Origin: Diprion similis
Lineage: Eukaryota; Arthropoda; Insecta; Hymenoptera; Diprionidae
Assembly: GCF_021155765.1 (NCBI RefSeq)
Contig: NC_060112.1
Location: 2,418,001 to 2,482,000 of the forward strand
DNA: 64,000 bases
Direction of reading: 5' to 3'
The notes beneath the pieces were generated by a model. That model saw nothing but the letters and a program-made list of their open reading frames with translations. It ran no database searches and was not told the DNA's origin. The first letter of the stretch is position 1, and each line of letters begins with the position of its first letter. Positions 39,401-51,100 of this stretch are shown piece after piece. Both the position numbers and the translations under genes were made by a program.

Positions 39401-40891
39401 AAATCGTAAATTAACTGACCAACAATCTTACATTATACATAATCAGTGTGTTCCACTTGTCTTACTTGTCCACACAACCCTCCTTGACGTTCTCGTGCTT
39501 TGTGGCAATCAGAGGTCTTATGGGGAGCAAATCGCTCGCTGATTTGCCGGAACTCAATACCATGTCTCTGATACACCCGACAAACGATTCAATTATATAT
39601 TTCACACCGTGAAGCTTTTCCTCCGAGCTCAAACCTGCAGTAAAACAAACACTTAAACTGCAGTTCGAAAATTCTCACCTGCACTGAAAAGAACCAACCA
39701 ATAATAAGTACCTCCAATCAGGACGACAGAAGCCAACTCTTCGGAGACTCCGTAATTGACTTCGGCTTCGAGGACCTCGAGATTTGTTTCCTCCTGCGTC
39801 TCATCGACTCTGGCGATGAGTTTGGCCCCGTGAACATCGATCCTTACTAAAACACTGTGCCACTCGTCTCTGTTGAGACCTTCGCCAACAGTAAGGCTAG
39901 TCGACTTCTTTCCAAACACGTGAACCACCTTGAGCTGGCCCTTTTCGACAATCACGTACAACGCGTAAGGGTCCAGACTATCCGGCCGGTCCTTGACACT
40001 GTGATAGACGAGTAAGCCGTGGGGTAATTTCGTTCGAAATTTGAACGATATTTCACGACACAGCCTGCAGAAATGATCAAATTTTTTTTAAGGAAACTCT
40101 CAACCGCCAGATGAGTAACGAAATTTTGAACTAACTGCAGGTGGACTAACCTTAACTGAAAAGTTTTGATACCACTTCCATCGATCTGAATGAATGTGTT
40201 GTTCTGGGCGAACATGAAAGTCTTCTCGTGACCAGATTCCATAAAGGTAAGTTCCTGTGGCGATAAGAAAACGAATCGTTAGAGACAACGATCAAAGCGT
40301 CGCACTTTCAATTCATGCATACCTTTCCTCTCTTGTGCTTCGGGACAGGTGGCTTCGTGGGTTTCGGTGGTGAGAAAGTCGGCGGTGGGATTTTCTTGGT
40401 GGTCGGCGGAGGCGCGGCGGTGGTCGTAGTGCTGGTGGTGACGAAGACACTGCCCTTGGTGACCATGTAGGGTGGCAGAGTATCTGCAACAGGATACAAA
40501 AGTCCTTTACAACTAAAATCTGGTTCTTGCATGCCGTAAACCGAAACCTAAATCACTCACGATCCGGACCGCCGACGCAGTGGTGAAGACATTCGACTTC
40601 CGAGTCGAATCTGTTCTCGTTGCCGAGACAACCGCCGTAGATAAAGGTCCTGCACTTCCCCCTGGCCTTGTTGAAGGTCCATTTGTGCACGTAGTACTTG
40701 CAGGGCCCGGGTTCCGTGCCAACGAGACAGCGATCTGGGAGTGTCCGCTTTGCGATTGCAGTTGTGGCTTCGCTTACCTCGATCAGTTCGGACTCCGCAG
40801 GGTCAGGCACGCTTCCGGAAGCGAGCAAGGATGGGTCGAGGATGAGGAGGACCCCCAGGACGCCCAGGAGCCTCAATATGGGCGACAACAT
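30453..40891 (-). CDS. axo: Axotactin-like neurexin/Caspr-family protein (25 coding exons)
   Basis: The exons, on the minus strand, are: 40891-40561, 40483-40323, 40254-40151, 40064-39712, 39634-39466, 39378-39263, 39174-39068, 38985-38640, 38561-38284, 38197-37957, 37884-37654, 37556-37146, 37066-36872, 36799-36410, 36341-36069, 35993-35718, 35638-35439, 35350-35053, 34951-34801, 34726-34561, 34440-34275, 34072-33894, 32334-31893, 31805-31726 and 30911-30453. All phases agree and give about 2040 residues. Domains in order: signal peptide (1-26); Kunitz domain with six cysteines at 55, 64, 80, 88, 101 and 105 in the exact family spacing and Lys at P1; Pro/Thr linker (111-164); LamG1; EGF (about 373-411); LamG2; LamG3; EGF (about 776-811); fibrinogen-like module (about 812-1014); LamG4; EGF; LamG5; EGF (about 1458-1493); LamG6; transmembrane helix (about 1746-1768); and a 270-residue tail with an acidic run. 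Fly axotactin is reported as a secreted glial signal for axons; an anchored form is inferred here. The least certain junctions are exon 14's donor, exon 22's donor and exon 23's acceptor. Any non-coding 5' exon was not found. Confidence 0.9.
31705..31805 (-). other. Alternative short C-terminus of axotactin-like protein
   Basis: Exon 24 has a donor after codon TTC (31726, gtaaac). If it is not used, translation continues only to NTNFL and a stop at 31705. The tail would then end about 150 residues earlier and lack the acidic segment. The splice to 30911 looks real because its acceptor has a long pyrimidine tract and the phase fits. Both ends are possible isoforms. Confidence 0.4.
32722..32793. 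repeat. Short fold-back repeat in axotactin intron
   Basis: tttgcgggaaatatga at 32722-32737 is mirrored as tcatatttcccgcaaa at 32778-32793, with a partial inner match (tattttccg, cgggaaatgtg). It lies in the 1.56-kb intron before the transmembrane exon. Confidence 0.7.
32920..33630. mobile_element. Nested MITE-like inverted-repeat patchwork in axotactin intron
   Basis: The outer arms ttatgtggcttacccgtaaa (from about 33075) and the reverse complement of tttacggatatgccacataa (to about 33630) match over roughly 45 bp, including the ggcaaggata word. Inside, 33077-33222 folds on itself: the same arm recurs inverted as ggtttacgggcatgctacat. A second inverted pair flanks 33228-33455 (tacggtatgggcattgaaaa against ttttcaatgcccatgccgta). 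The sequence at 32940-33060 reappears inverted at about 33310-33415. No transposase frame is present, so this is a non-autonomous element cluster. I could not identify a target-site duplication. Confidence 0.7.
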
Positions 40892-42154
40892 CGTGATTCA
40901 TCCGTTGAATTTCGGGTGAATCGACTGATTGACGCGTGCTGAAAACAGCGGAGAATGAGAACGTTTTGAAGGATCTGCCCCAACTGCAGTGTCCCGATGA
41001 TCAGGGACAACGGAGACCGGTTTCAACAAAGGATTTTCACCGTACGTCGGCCGCACGCGCGGCGGGAAGTCGTAAATTGTAAGATATTACGGAAACTATT
41101 AATAATTCATTGGCGGTAGCCACCCGCTGCTCCCTAGGAGTATAAGGTACACAAAGATTTTTATCTTCCATGGGTATGGGGTGTCTGATCCTTTCTTTCA
41201 ACCTTTCGCAGCAACTTGGATACACCTCTATCCATTTGTATTCTTCAGGACGGAGGGACACCTGCGCACGTGCGGTATTTCCGGTACGTTACATCTGCAT
41301 AAAACATATACCCGGTAATAAGTGTTTCCACAAAACTCTGAATAACTCGCGGCGTTTACACTTGAAAGTTTGAGACTTCATTCTGGTCGTTCAACAGTTA
41401 TATTCACATCCTAGAAGCATCGAGATACACAACGTCGCACAATTGAAATTGGAGAATAAGAAAAGAATTACAGTCATAATAATAATTCTTTAACTATCAA
41501 TTTGAACGACGATTTTCTCAAACTACCTACAGTGGAAACAAGAGAAGAGGGTACTTAGACCTTGGCTAGCATGGCTTGTAACATCATCGTCATTGACATG
41601 ACTAATTCAGCTTCCTGAGGCAATTGCAGCGCGGAGTTGGAAACGCCGTCCGTCGCACTCTTCTTTAGGTGGTTTTGCGTAAGACACACCCCTTAACAAT
41701 GAGTCTGCAAGATTTCTTTGCAGAGAATTACATACGAATCGTTGACTGACTGTCGATTATCTATCCTAATGCGACCATCAGTTAAAAATCTACACAGACA
41801 ATTGGAGGAAAACGAAAAGAACACACCGACGATTCGTAGAATCAAATTTGTCCGGACAATCATTCAAGAGATTTTATTTTCCGTTTTCTTGAAACTGGAA
41901 TACAAGGCGATGAGGTTGCACTCGGCGTTTAAGGCGTCAATTGATGCCCACTTGTACGAGACGCGTCTCATCCGCGGAAGTGCCAACGAATATATAGTAT
42001 ATAAACCCGTTTAATTCGTTTAGCTTGAGACGTTCCTCTCGGCCATCTTCCATACTCTTGGTGTATTATTATATTATACAATACACATGCATATTTCTCA
42101 GTTGCCGGAGGACGAGTCAGTTAAACGATTTCCTCAATGATGAGTGTGATCTGG

Positions 42155-42162
42155 TGACGTCA
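42155..42162. promoter_or_regulatory. Perfect CRE palindrome (tgacgtca)
   Basis: This is a full-length consensus site for CREB/ATF-type bZIP factors, about 1.26 kb upstream of the axotactin start codon. Binding and relevance are inferred from the consensus only. Confidence 0.35.
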
Positions 42163-42882
42163 TATACCGGGCAAAATGATAATGCAGTGCATCGTCTTGT
42201 CGGAGGAAGATATTGGCCGTATGACCAGACCTTGATTCGGGTCTTGAAGAATTCGTTGAAGTCAATTCGTAGGGTGAGTATAAAAACGCAGTGCAAAGGG
42301 GATTCCTTGAACTGTTTCATCTGCTACGATTTACACGTCAAACTGTGTGACAATTACCGAAAACAGTTGTCCGGGAAATTTTGTGACAACCTTATAAAAA
42401 TGATCCTCGACCGCGTTTGTTGCCATCTATTCGCAACATACAAGGTACTGCAGGAATGCAACACAGAGTCATAAATCTAGTTTGAATATACTTTCGCGTC
42501 TCTTCGCTAATCAAGATTTCTATTATACCTATCACTGTCCAACCACGCGACCATGTCAAGGCACGGTTGATGTTACATAGAGCGCGTTGAGGAGGTACAA
42601 ATCCACCCGCAACAGTGTCATATGAGCAAAAGGGTTTTTCACCAGAGGTCATTACACAGAAATGATGTTGAAATAATAATGAGAAATTAAAAATTCTAAT
42701 CAGAAGCCAATTACACATAATAGTGCCTGTCAAGTTTCACCCACGGTAGCCAAGTCGCGGTACCGCATGAAAGATGCTGAAAACCGTGCAGGAAAAACCA
42801 GCCGGAGAACAAATCTCGGTGTAAGAGAGCTTTAGCGCCGTGTATCCAGCAGATCAGATCGCGGCGATGCAGAAGTAGGATG

Positions 42883-42890
42883 TGACGTCA
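42883..42890. promoter_or_regulatory. Second perfect CRE palindrome (tgacgtca)
   Basis: This second full CRE lies about 2 kb upstream of the axotactin start, followed directly by gcgcgcgc. The CG-rich context makes this a possible promoter region for the minus-strand gene. No transcription start can be read from sequence alone. Confidence 0.35.
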
Positions 42891-44147
42891 GCGCGCGCTT
42901 AGACGTCGAAAAGGGGGGAATAGGAGACAATCAATTGTCTTCACTGACGCTCCTGCCGGCGGCTCTGCACACATCTGCAGACCGGTGGATCACGAGCACA
43001 AATTCATTCGTACATATTGGCCTGCACACACTTGAAGAACAACTCGTGACGGGTCGCCGGTTGTTGCCGTTGCCATTGTCGTCTGCAGGTCGCATTGGCC
43101 GCTGTCAATGCTGCATGACTTTCGAGCCGCTGATCTCGCCACTGGTTACAAACTCGCAGCAGTGTAACCGAACAACGTGCTGATCAGCACTGCATCATCA
43201 TACAGTAAAACGCACCTACTCACATGATCGCAGGCAGTACTTCGCGACCAACGAGCGTTGATCATGACGAGCTGGCTCTCGCAACATCCACATCACTCAC
43301 TCTCACTCGCTCTTTCTCTCATTCCCATATCTGAGTCCCTGTTCATAGTTTATTGACATTTATTGTAATCGTTGTATTTTTGACCAGACGGCTAATTCGT
43401 TCTAATGTAATTTTTCCGCTGCAGTCGAATTGTCGCGCTGTATACACAATACGCACGAGGTCCTAGAACTCTTCTTTCCCCTTTCTCTCACTGCCCGTGA
43501 TACCGAGTCTTCAATTCGATTTCACCCCCCTCTGTTATTGATATGATTCTCTTTGCTATCGCGTTGTGTTAGCTTGGATTTGATTTCGACCATCGTTACA
43601 GATACAGGTGTTACTTCCATTCTCACGTTCGCGCGGTATTGGATTTACTATGCGGTCGCTAAACCGATTAGATGACCTCCGATTCTTAAAGTACCGGCCC
43701 AACTACATAAGCAGAATAAGGTAACGCTCGGCTATTTACCGCGTCTAAAACCGTAATATGCGGATTTTCGTGGTACGGAACAAGTCGATATATCGAACAG
43801 GTAATTAGCTACGTATGGTTTGAAACCTGCAACTAAACGATTTATGCCTATTATTTATTTATGTAATTCAATTTCTACGTTTATAGGTGTACATCATAAC
43901 AGAGATTAAATATTATCGCATTCATACACTCTATATTATTTTGTTTATTGTCAATGTTTTTGCATTTTCTTGCTTCCTTGGCACCTTTTATTTGTCATTT
44001 TGTACAAGTTTTACAATGAACGTGAAAAATTAATGGATTTGATGAAATCGAAACAAATAATCTCAAGCCGTGAAATGAGTTATAGCAGTTTTCGGTTTCA
44101 TCGGGTCAAATAATATGCATTTGAAAAACTTCAAATATTATGACAAC

Positions 44148-44344
44148 GGTTCCCAGTGGCTTACTATCTTTTGGAATCGAAACTGAAACAAGCTTTCTTT
44201 CTATGGAAATTCGATGTGTCTATGATCATTGTATCATTTCTTTCTCTTGTCACTTGCACCGTAACTCATTGGCACATTGAATTTGCTTAGAAAGGAAACT
44301 CGGTCCAGTTTTGATTTCAAAAAAATAGTGAGCCACTGGGAACC
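44148..44344. mobile_element. Fold-back MITE, 197 bp
   Basis: The ends are inverted copies: ggttcccagtggct at 44148 and agccactgggaacc at 44331-44344. The match continues inward with scattered mismatches (actat, the gaaactg-type block, ctttctttct/ctttccttct, aaattc, atgtg) until the two arms meet near 44245. Nearly the whole element therefore forms one long imperfect hairpin of about 85-bp arms. It has no coding capacity and I saw no clear target-site duplication. Confidence 0.8.
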
Positions 44345-47300
44345 TATCGATGAACATTACTGTACCGATTACACGTTAGAAAATATCAAAAGTAATCGAA
44401 ATCTGGAATAAATTTAATTAAAATTAGTGTCAATTTACTCGTAACACGATGTTAAAAACAGCGACCCAGCATAGCGATAAGAACGAAAAATAAAAAATAA
44501 TTGCTGCAACTAGCCAGTTAGCTCATACGCTGCACGTGAACAATTAGAATCGTTTAGCGATCGTGACCGTGAATGACAAACATTGCTAACAATACCTGAA
44601 CAATTACGTGATGCAGGTAGCTTGAATCCACGCCACACATACGGTATAAAATGATCGTACAATACTTACAATAGTCTACTCCTAGACCCGGCATCAGATT
44701 ACACTGGTTTAATCGCGCGGTCAGATTGCGTTTTTACCGCTACAGTTTCAGGTGTCGCAAAACTAAAACGCGTTGTCCGTTGTTTATATAATTTCTTGAA
44801 ATTTTATCTCGAAGATTAACACCAACGAGGAAAAAAAGATTGACCTGAGACTGTAGGTGTTGAGTGAATAAAATATTTCGGACACCGGGATGAAAAACAC
44901 GAAAATGAAGATGAATTGGTGATAAAAAAAATTCGAAAAATGTTAAACCGAGTAGAATACTCATTCACACCCATATAGACGAGGATATTTCACGTCGCGC
45001 TTCGACTGCACGAGGTTGGCCCGGTTAATCTCCGAGGCGCCGCGGCATGCTGCATGCACGCCCACGACTGACAGACTGACCATCACTCCTGCTCATCTCC
45101 GTAGTTCAAATCTATTCCTTGTTGCCTCCTGGTCGAGATCCCCGTCGCCCCCGCCCAACTACCGCGCAACCTCGAATCCATCAACTCGTGCGCGGTTTTG
45201 TTCGAACCTCGATTCTAGCACCAATATTACACCCAGCACCAACAGTGATCTAATCACCCGCCCACCCATCCATCCATTCATCCACCCATCCATCCAACCA
45301 TCGAATCAATCAGCTCCCCTGAACATGACCGTCGCATGCAGAGTGGATACAAAAAAAAAAGATGTATTCATATTGCACCATGTTATAAGTTATCAGTCTA
45401 CAGAAACTTGTTCACCGGCACCCCACACATTATATTTCTAATCAGATCATAGATATTATTGCATTGAAAGAGTTTTTAGGCGAAGAGAGAAATGAGGGAT
45501 AAGATAAATTAAAAGTTATGAGAAATTGTTACTAGCGCAACGCTGGATTCGAACAAAATACTTGCGACCGGTTTACAAAAATTTTTATTTCGAGTTTTGA
45601 GAAAAGAAAAATCATATTCTACGTGCAACGATTTGGTTTACCAAGCATGCGTCGAGCTTGGATAATATGCATTGTCGGAAAGAATAATCAATGGTTTGTG
45701 AAACCGTGAGAATTCGGTTGAAGAATGAAAAACCGATCGATATTATAAGCATTCGAGCGACATCAGTAATTACAGAAATTTGAAATTCATCACGTGATAT
45801 AAGTACATTAAGCAGTTAATATTCGGTACAACTGCAGCCGATGCTTAGATGTGTGAAATGATTTTTGATTAGCTATCAAATTACGAATAGTTTGAGAAAT
45901 TTGTTATCGTACGAGATGGATGGATCGATGAATTACACTCTTCGGTGAATAGAAACGACGAACTACTGCGGGCCTCAATGCGAGAGTCTGTTAATCAGTC
46001 GAACTCATTAGGAATGTTAAGACTAGCTAATTACCATCAATTAACATCACTTGTTAGAAAAACTCTCCTCGTGGAGGCGTAAGATAGTTAGAAGATTTTA
46101 TAATCGTTGCTAAAATATTTGCCCCATATAATACGATTGCCTGCTTGGCGAACGACGTAGCTACTAAAATATCGTGAAAACAGTTTAACGAAACGAAATT
46201 AACAAACTCGTTGCAAGAATCAGTTTTTCACGATTATTCAGATGTTTAAACTTTCTCATTTTATGACCACGTACAGTTGATCAAAAATCTCGCATGAACA
46301 AAGAAACATGTACTTTAAATTTTTACGGAAAAATCGATTTGTAAAGATTGTTGTTTTTTCAGTTACGTAGATTGGAATGAAAATAACGAAAAAATGTCAG
46401 ACAATTTATGGACGGAATCGATTCTCGTTCGCGAACTAGATAACATAGATCTGTAACGTTCTATTGTTACAATTTTAGAACAAAAGGTACATACCTATTC
46501 TTAAACAAATTCAAAATTCTTAACTCCTAAATGCAAGCAAGTGCGATGCATTGCGCCGTCCTGCCTGCAACCCAACTAACGTAGCTGAACGTTCAGGCAA
46601 CTTGATACGAAGAAAATTTCTTCCTTACCAATAATCGATAATGAATGAGCAAGGATAACATCAGAATTACAGAATTCATACAGATATATTACGAAGAAAT
46701 TTATAAAACTCGTACTGTGTCAAATAGCCGTAATAATAAATAATAAAATTCATAGATAGTCACAATAATAGTACAGGCGTGACAATACTATGATAATAAT
46801 TGACACTGTAATTGAAGGTAAATAACACGTTAAGGGGAAGGTTCAGTGCTCTTCATAGCTATGGAAAATACCGGTCCTATAGTAGGAGGATTATGATTAT
46901 TTTTGTTTATGTATCATTGGCGATCGCGAAGGACCTACTATAGAAGCCGAAAATTAAAATCAAATCTATGACAGTTCCACACCTACTATCTTTCGCGTAA
47001 ATGAAGGTATCATCTAATCCAGGGGAATTTTTTAGATAGTAAATTTCCTTGTACTTCTTGTTTCATACATAATTTCGCATGAAAAAAGTACCCCACAGTT
47101 GTAGGGGTACAATATATCAGTGATATACCTATACCACTTTATTTTGAAACGAGATTCAAACTACCAAGAAGGTCGAGGCACTCGAGATTTCAAAATAAGT
47201 AGGGCATAATGCATCAACTTTTGTTGCAATACGTATAAGTTACCAAATGAAGAATTAAAGTATCAATCACTAGGGAAAAATTCGGCATTCGATAATAAAT

Positions 47301-47485
47301 ACCTCACAATTGTATTTTATGGACGTGTATCCAGACGATAGATGTGATACACAATTCGCAATCTGAGACGCAAACTCAAACGAAGGTAAGACGTGTAAAA
47401 CTCAACCTAAATAAGTTCAGGGTGCTCTAATTTTGATAACTCGTTTGTTCTTCGGTCTGCACGCCTGTGTCATTCACTAATTAGT
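44345..47485. other. Intergenic stretch without supported gene
   Basis: The sequence is AT-rich, with a CG- and C-rich island at about 45000-45310 containing a CCAT microsatellite. The 141-codon open frame at 45016-45441 is driven by that low-complexity tract. I see nothing gene-like in 45450-47480. Confidence 0.4.
45261..45301. repeat. CCAT tetranucleotide microsatellite
   Basis: An imperfect run of ccat/tcca units (cccatccatccattcatcca and similar) sits inside a C-rich patch. Confidence 0.85.
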
Positions 47486-47711
47486 TTAATGGAAATTCCG
47501 TGACAAAGAGTGAACATTAGCAACAACACTGATCAAGGTACGTGACAAACCCTGAGCAATATGATCTGAATTCTGGACTGCCAAATCGGGCCAAATCTCG
47601 ACGGCTCGAAAAAGCCGGGTGAATGGAACAGTCTGAAGTTGACTGAATTGCCGCGCCCGCGGTGTTAGGCGGTTTGAATACTCAAAAAAAACATACAACT
47701 TTCTTAATCTC

Positions 47712-48020
47712 TTACGAGCCACTAACGAGTTTATAAGTCTTAAATATGCAAGAAAATGAATTGAAAATCAAAGGAAACTCTTTTCTCAGAATATCAACAT
47801 AGTATTCAAATAACCAACATAATAATATTTGATAATACTGCATACCGACAGAGCGTGTAGCTACGCCGGCAATACAGAACACTATTCTTAATCGTCGAAT
47901 CAACTGATCTCTACGCTGCTCGACGAGATTCAACTGTGGGAACTGTGGATACAACAGGGATACAACTCCCTTTATTAGAGCGTATTCGACGTGTGTTCTA
48001 ACCACATGTATCCACAACAC
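47712..48020 (-). CDS. Unrecognised ORF, divergent from URB1 (weak candidate)
   Basis: The open frame of 102 codons on the minus strand starts 163 bp from the URB1 start, in head-to-head orientation. The first half (VVSLLYPQFPQLNLVEQRR and the following RLRI) is more protein-like than the AT-rich second half. It could be a first exon ending at a donor such as gtagct or gtatgc near 47850-47885. The frame at 47486-47722 could follow as a later exon, but no join could be confirmed. I do not recognise a family, and it may be chance. Confidence 0.2.
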   Translation of the reverse strand: MLWIHVVRTHVEYALIKGVVSLLYPQFPQLNLVEQRRDQLIRRLRIVFCIAGVATRSVGMQYYQILLCWLFEYYVDILRKEFPLIFNSFSCIFKTYKLVSGS

Positions 48021-48183
48021 GCGGTTTGTGGGAGGTTAACCTCAGCTTTTTCAGCTTTGAAAATAACCACGTGGTCCGATTGATTAGTATTTGATTGTTT
48101 TTTTAATAAGTGAAGCACGTTCGACACTTTGCATAAATGATACAAAATAGATGCATAATATAGTAAATACCAGTTAATAGATT

Positions 48184-51100
48184 ATGACAATTACGTGTGA
48201 CATGGACGCGGCGAACGAAGATAGCGAACACGTTTCGAAGAAAATCAAAAAGAAAAATCGTTCATCTGAATGTTCAGAAATGAAAACAGACACAGAAAAA
48301 TACTACGAACAAAGCGTGAGCTCCTCAAAAGTAAATGGTATCGTCAAAAAGATTAAAAAAGCGAACAAACGGAAGGCCGAAACAATCGACGACGCAAAAA
48401 ATCCCAGTAATGGTCTGCTTGAAGAGACCAAGCAAACCGAACAATCAACTTTGGATACAGGTTCTAAAAAAGTCAGACTCGAAAATGAGAGTGGCAAAGG
48501 TATTCCGCAAAAGAAATTTCTTTCCTTAACAAAAAGAAAACAATGAGTCGAGAAAGGACTTAAAAATTATTTATCAGAAATTACTTTAATTTGAACTTCC
48601 ATGACTATAGAGAACGACGAGACTGGTGAGGATGAAACAGGCAAGACGTCAAATATTACAGATAAAGAAGCAAGTCAGATAACCGGAAAGTCATTGAGAG
48701 CAGGTTTCAACTCTGCGGATAGTATTATCCTGCTTAAAAAGTTTGTGGCAATTTGCAATGATAAAAAGAAGCACGATTTGGCAATGCAGTATTTGAACGC
48801 AGGTGGAAGTCCACTGGAAATTCTCAAACTCTTGGATACTGCGGATAAAAAGTCCCTAAGCAATGCAACAACTGTTTTCTCAGCGATGGAAATAGTCGTT
48901 ATAAAGTAGGATGTCAATTCCAAAGTTTCAATCACTTATAATATCTTTAAAAACATGTAACTTAATTACCAATCCCTGTTTCAGGATCTTGGAAAAGTAT
49001 CCTCAGTATCATTCAAGTGCCGCAGAAGCTTGCAGGCATTTGTTAAATTCTCACCTTGCCTCTATACATTCGATGCTCTCCAGTCAGAGCAATGCCAAAC
49101 AGCGAAGAGTCGTTTTACGCCTGCTAACTGCAGTTGTGTCTCTGGGTGGTAGCCTACCTCGAGAATTGCTTGGGCACCTTTCTTTGCACACCCAAGTACT
49201 GGACACACTTTCGAGCCACACCCAACCATCGGACCCACAGAGTGTTCGAACCAGCTTCGTTCATTTTATTCTGTCATTTCTCATAGAAGGAAACTTGTCT
49301 GTAGTTAGGGCATTGCTCGAAAAACGTGGAGTTTTATCCAGCATTTTTCCAGGACTGATATATGATAGTCACCACTTGGTCAACCTCGTTCTAACTACAA
49401 TCAAGTCTTACGTTCTTGAGAATCCAGGAATCAGTAAAACCATAAAACTCCACACTTTCTCCACTCCGGTGATCCAGAACCTAGTCTCCCTCTATAATTG
49501 GAAAGGGCCGACAAACTGGCCAGGGAAGAATAGAAAAAAAAACATGGAAGAATCTTCAGGTCACACAAATCCTGAGGAAAAAAAAGTGCGTGCTGTAATT
49601 GTATAATACAAAACTAAACACAAATAATACACAATCATAGTTCTTTACTCTGCTCACAGGTGGTCGTCGAAGTGGTTCACGAATTTTTATCAATACTACT
49701 AACATCCAACAAGTTTGGTATAATATTTCACGATCGTTCACTGGGCACATCTGGTCAAAAAAACAATCAATTGGCAAATACTATACTTCAGAGTTTAGAT
49801 CGTCCGTGGGAGCATGAAAAGCCTGCAGACTTAGTTGTGAAAATTTTAGTCGCATGTCCTGATCTGATCAGATCTCAGCTTGTCTACACCGAACCTTATT
49901 TGGAGCCAGTTGCATCGAAAAAGTGGGTTCTAGTCATGGAATTTATTCAGAAGGTAAGCTCCAGACTGTCCAATCCTCTTTCTTATATTCTAAGTTCGAA
50001 CAATTTTGTCATTTTGTCTCGTCATGTTTCATTTCAGGTCATCGGTTCGCTGGATCCCAACTTGTGCATTAAACCATGTTTGCCAGAACTGACTATATCA
50101 CAGTTATTTTCTGCGCTGACAACTCTCACAGCACCGTTGATTATCTTGAAAAATGCTATTACCCCATCCATTGATCACGATAATGCTTTGATACGACAAA
50201 CTTCGGTAGTCCTGCTCTCCGTCATGCTTGGGCAATTAAATAATTTCATGAATACCATACGAAATGACAGCATTTATTGCTTAGACGCAACAAAGATACA
50301 ACATTTAGTTACTGACTACATTATGAAGGTGATAATACGTTATCTAACTATTTGGAAGTTCCTAAACATGTTGTGTGTACACCCAATCATTACCAATTGA
50401 TTTTCAGAACATTCCTAGTCTTGATTCTGTCTTAACTGGTTGGAACAAGGCACTGTTGCTGGACAAAGAACACGAGGAAGATTCTGCTGCCGAGGCAGTT
50501 TCTGTACCAGCTCGTAAAGAGAGTCTTACAACAATTTTGAACCTACTTTTAATGTACAGAGATGTTTGCCCCCAGTTGTTGGAAACTAGCTCCATTTCAA
50601 ATTCAACCATCGATTCGACTACGCTTCTGACAGGATTAAACACGTTGGAAAACGTAGATGAAGATGAATTAGGCAACATGAAAGTAAAAGCGTTACAATT
50701 TTTACTAGCACTGGATTCTTCCGCATTCTCTCCAGACAAGGTAGCATTTTATACTTATCCTCCTGCCTGTATTACGAACTTGAAAATTCAAATCCCGCCT
50801 TCAAATGTTAATGCAAATTTATCCAGGAATTATTTGGCCAAGCAATTCCATTTTTGATCTCACTTCTTGACGATGATCAAAAGTCCAAGGAGGTAATTTC
50901 TGACACAAGAATTGCGGTGAGTATGCTTTTGGATACTTGCGGGGTTTTTGAAGGCTGCAGTTACCAAGCGGATATATGGATAAACAGTTCATTGGGATTG
51001 GAAAGTGCGGAAGAAAGATCCGAAGTTGCTAATTGGCTTGTTGAAGTCATAAGGAAAACTGCGAAAAATACAAATAAATATGTCGAGTGGATTACAAAAG

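Larger units (their letters stand above)
40892..44147. other. Upstream region of axotactin; no supported coding gene
   Basis: This stretch probably holds the axotactin 5' untranslated exon(s) and promoter, but I cannot place a start site. Open frames at 41718-42014 (98 codons) and 42025-42474 (149 codons) have no recognisable domain and no splice support. The segment around 42840-43200 is richer in CG dinucleotides than its surroundings, and it contains a CRE palindrome. Confidence 0.4.

Noticed and set aside
42025..42474. 149-codon cysteine-containing open frame upstream of axotactin
   Set aside because: The frame has no good start codon (it begins at a non-ATG), no recognisable family and no splice context. 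Its length is not exceptional for this composition.
45016..45441. 141-codon Ser/Thr/Pro-rich open frame
   Set aside because: It is created by the C-rich and CCAT microsatellite tract and ends in AT-rich sequence. It does not look like a protein.
48500..48546. URB1 exon 1 reading on to the stop at 48546 as a small separate protein
   Set aside because: A donor at 48500 (caaag|gtattc) joins in phase 1 to the acceptor before 48611 and restores the full URB1 frame, so the short frame is intron read-through.
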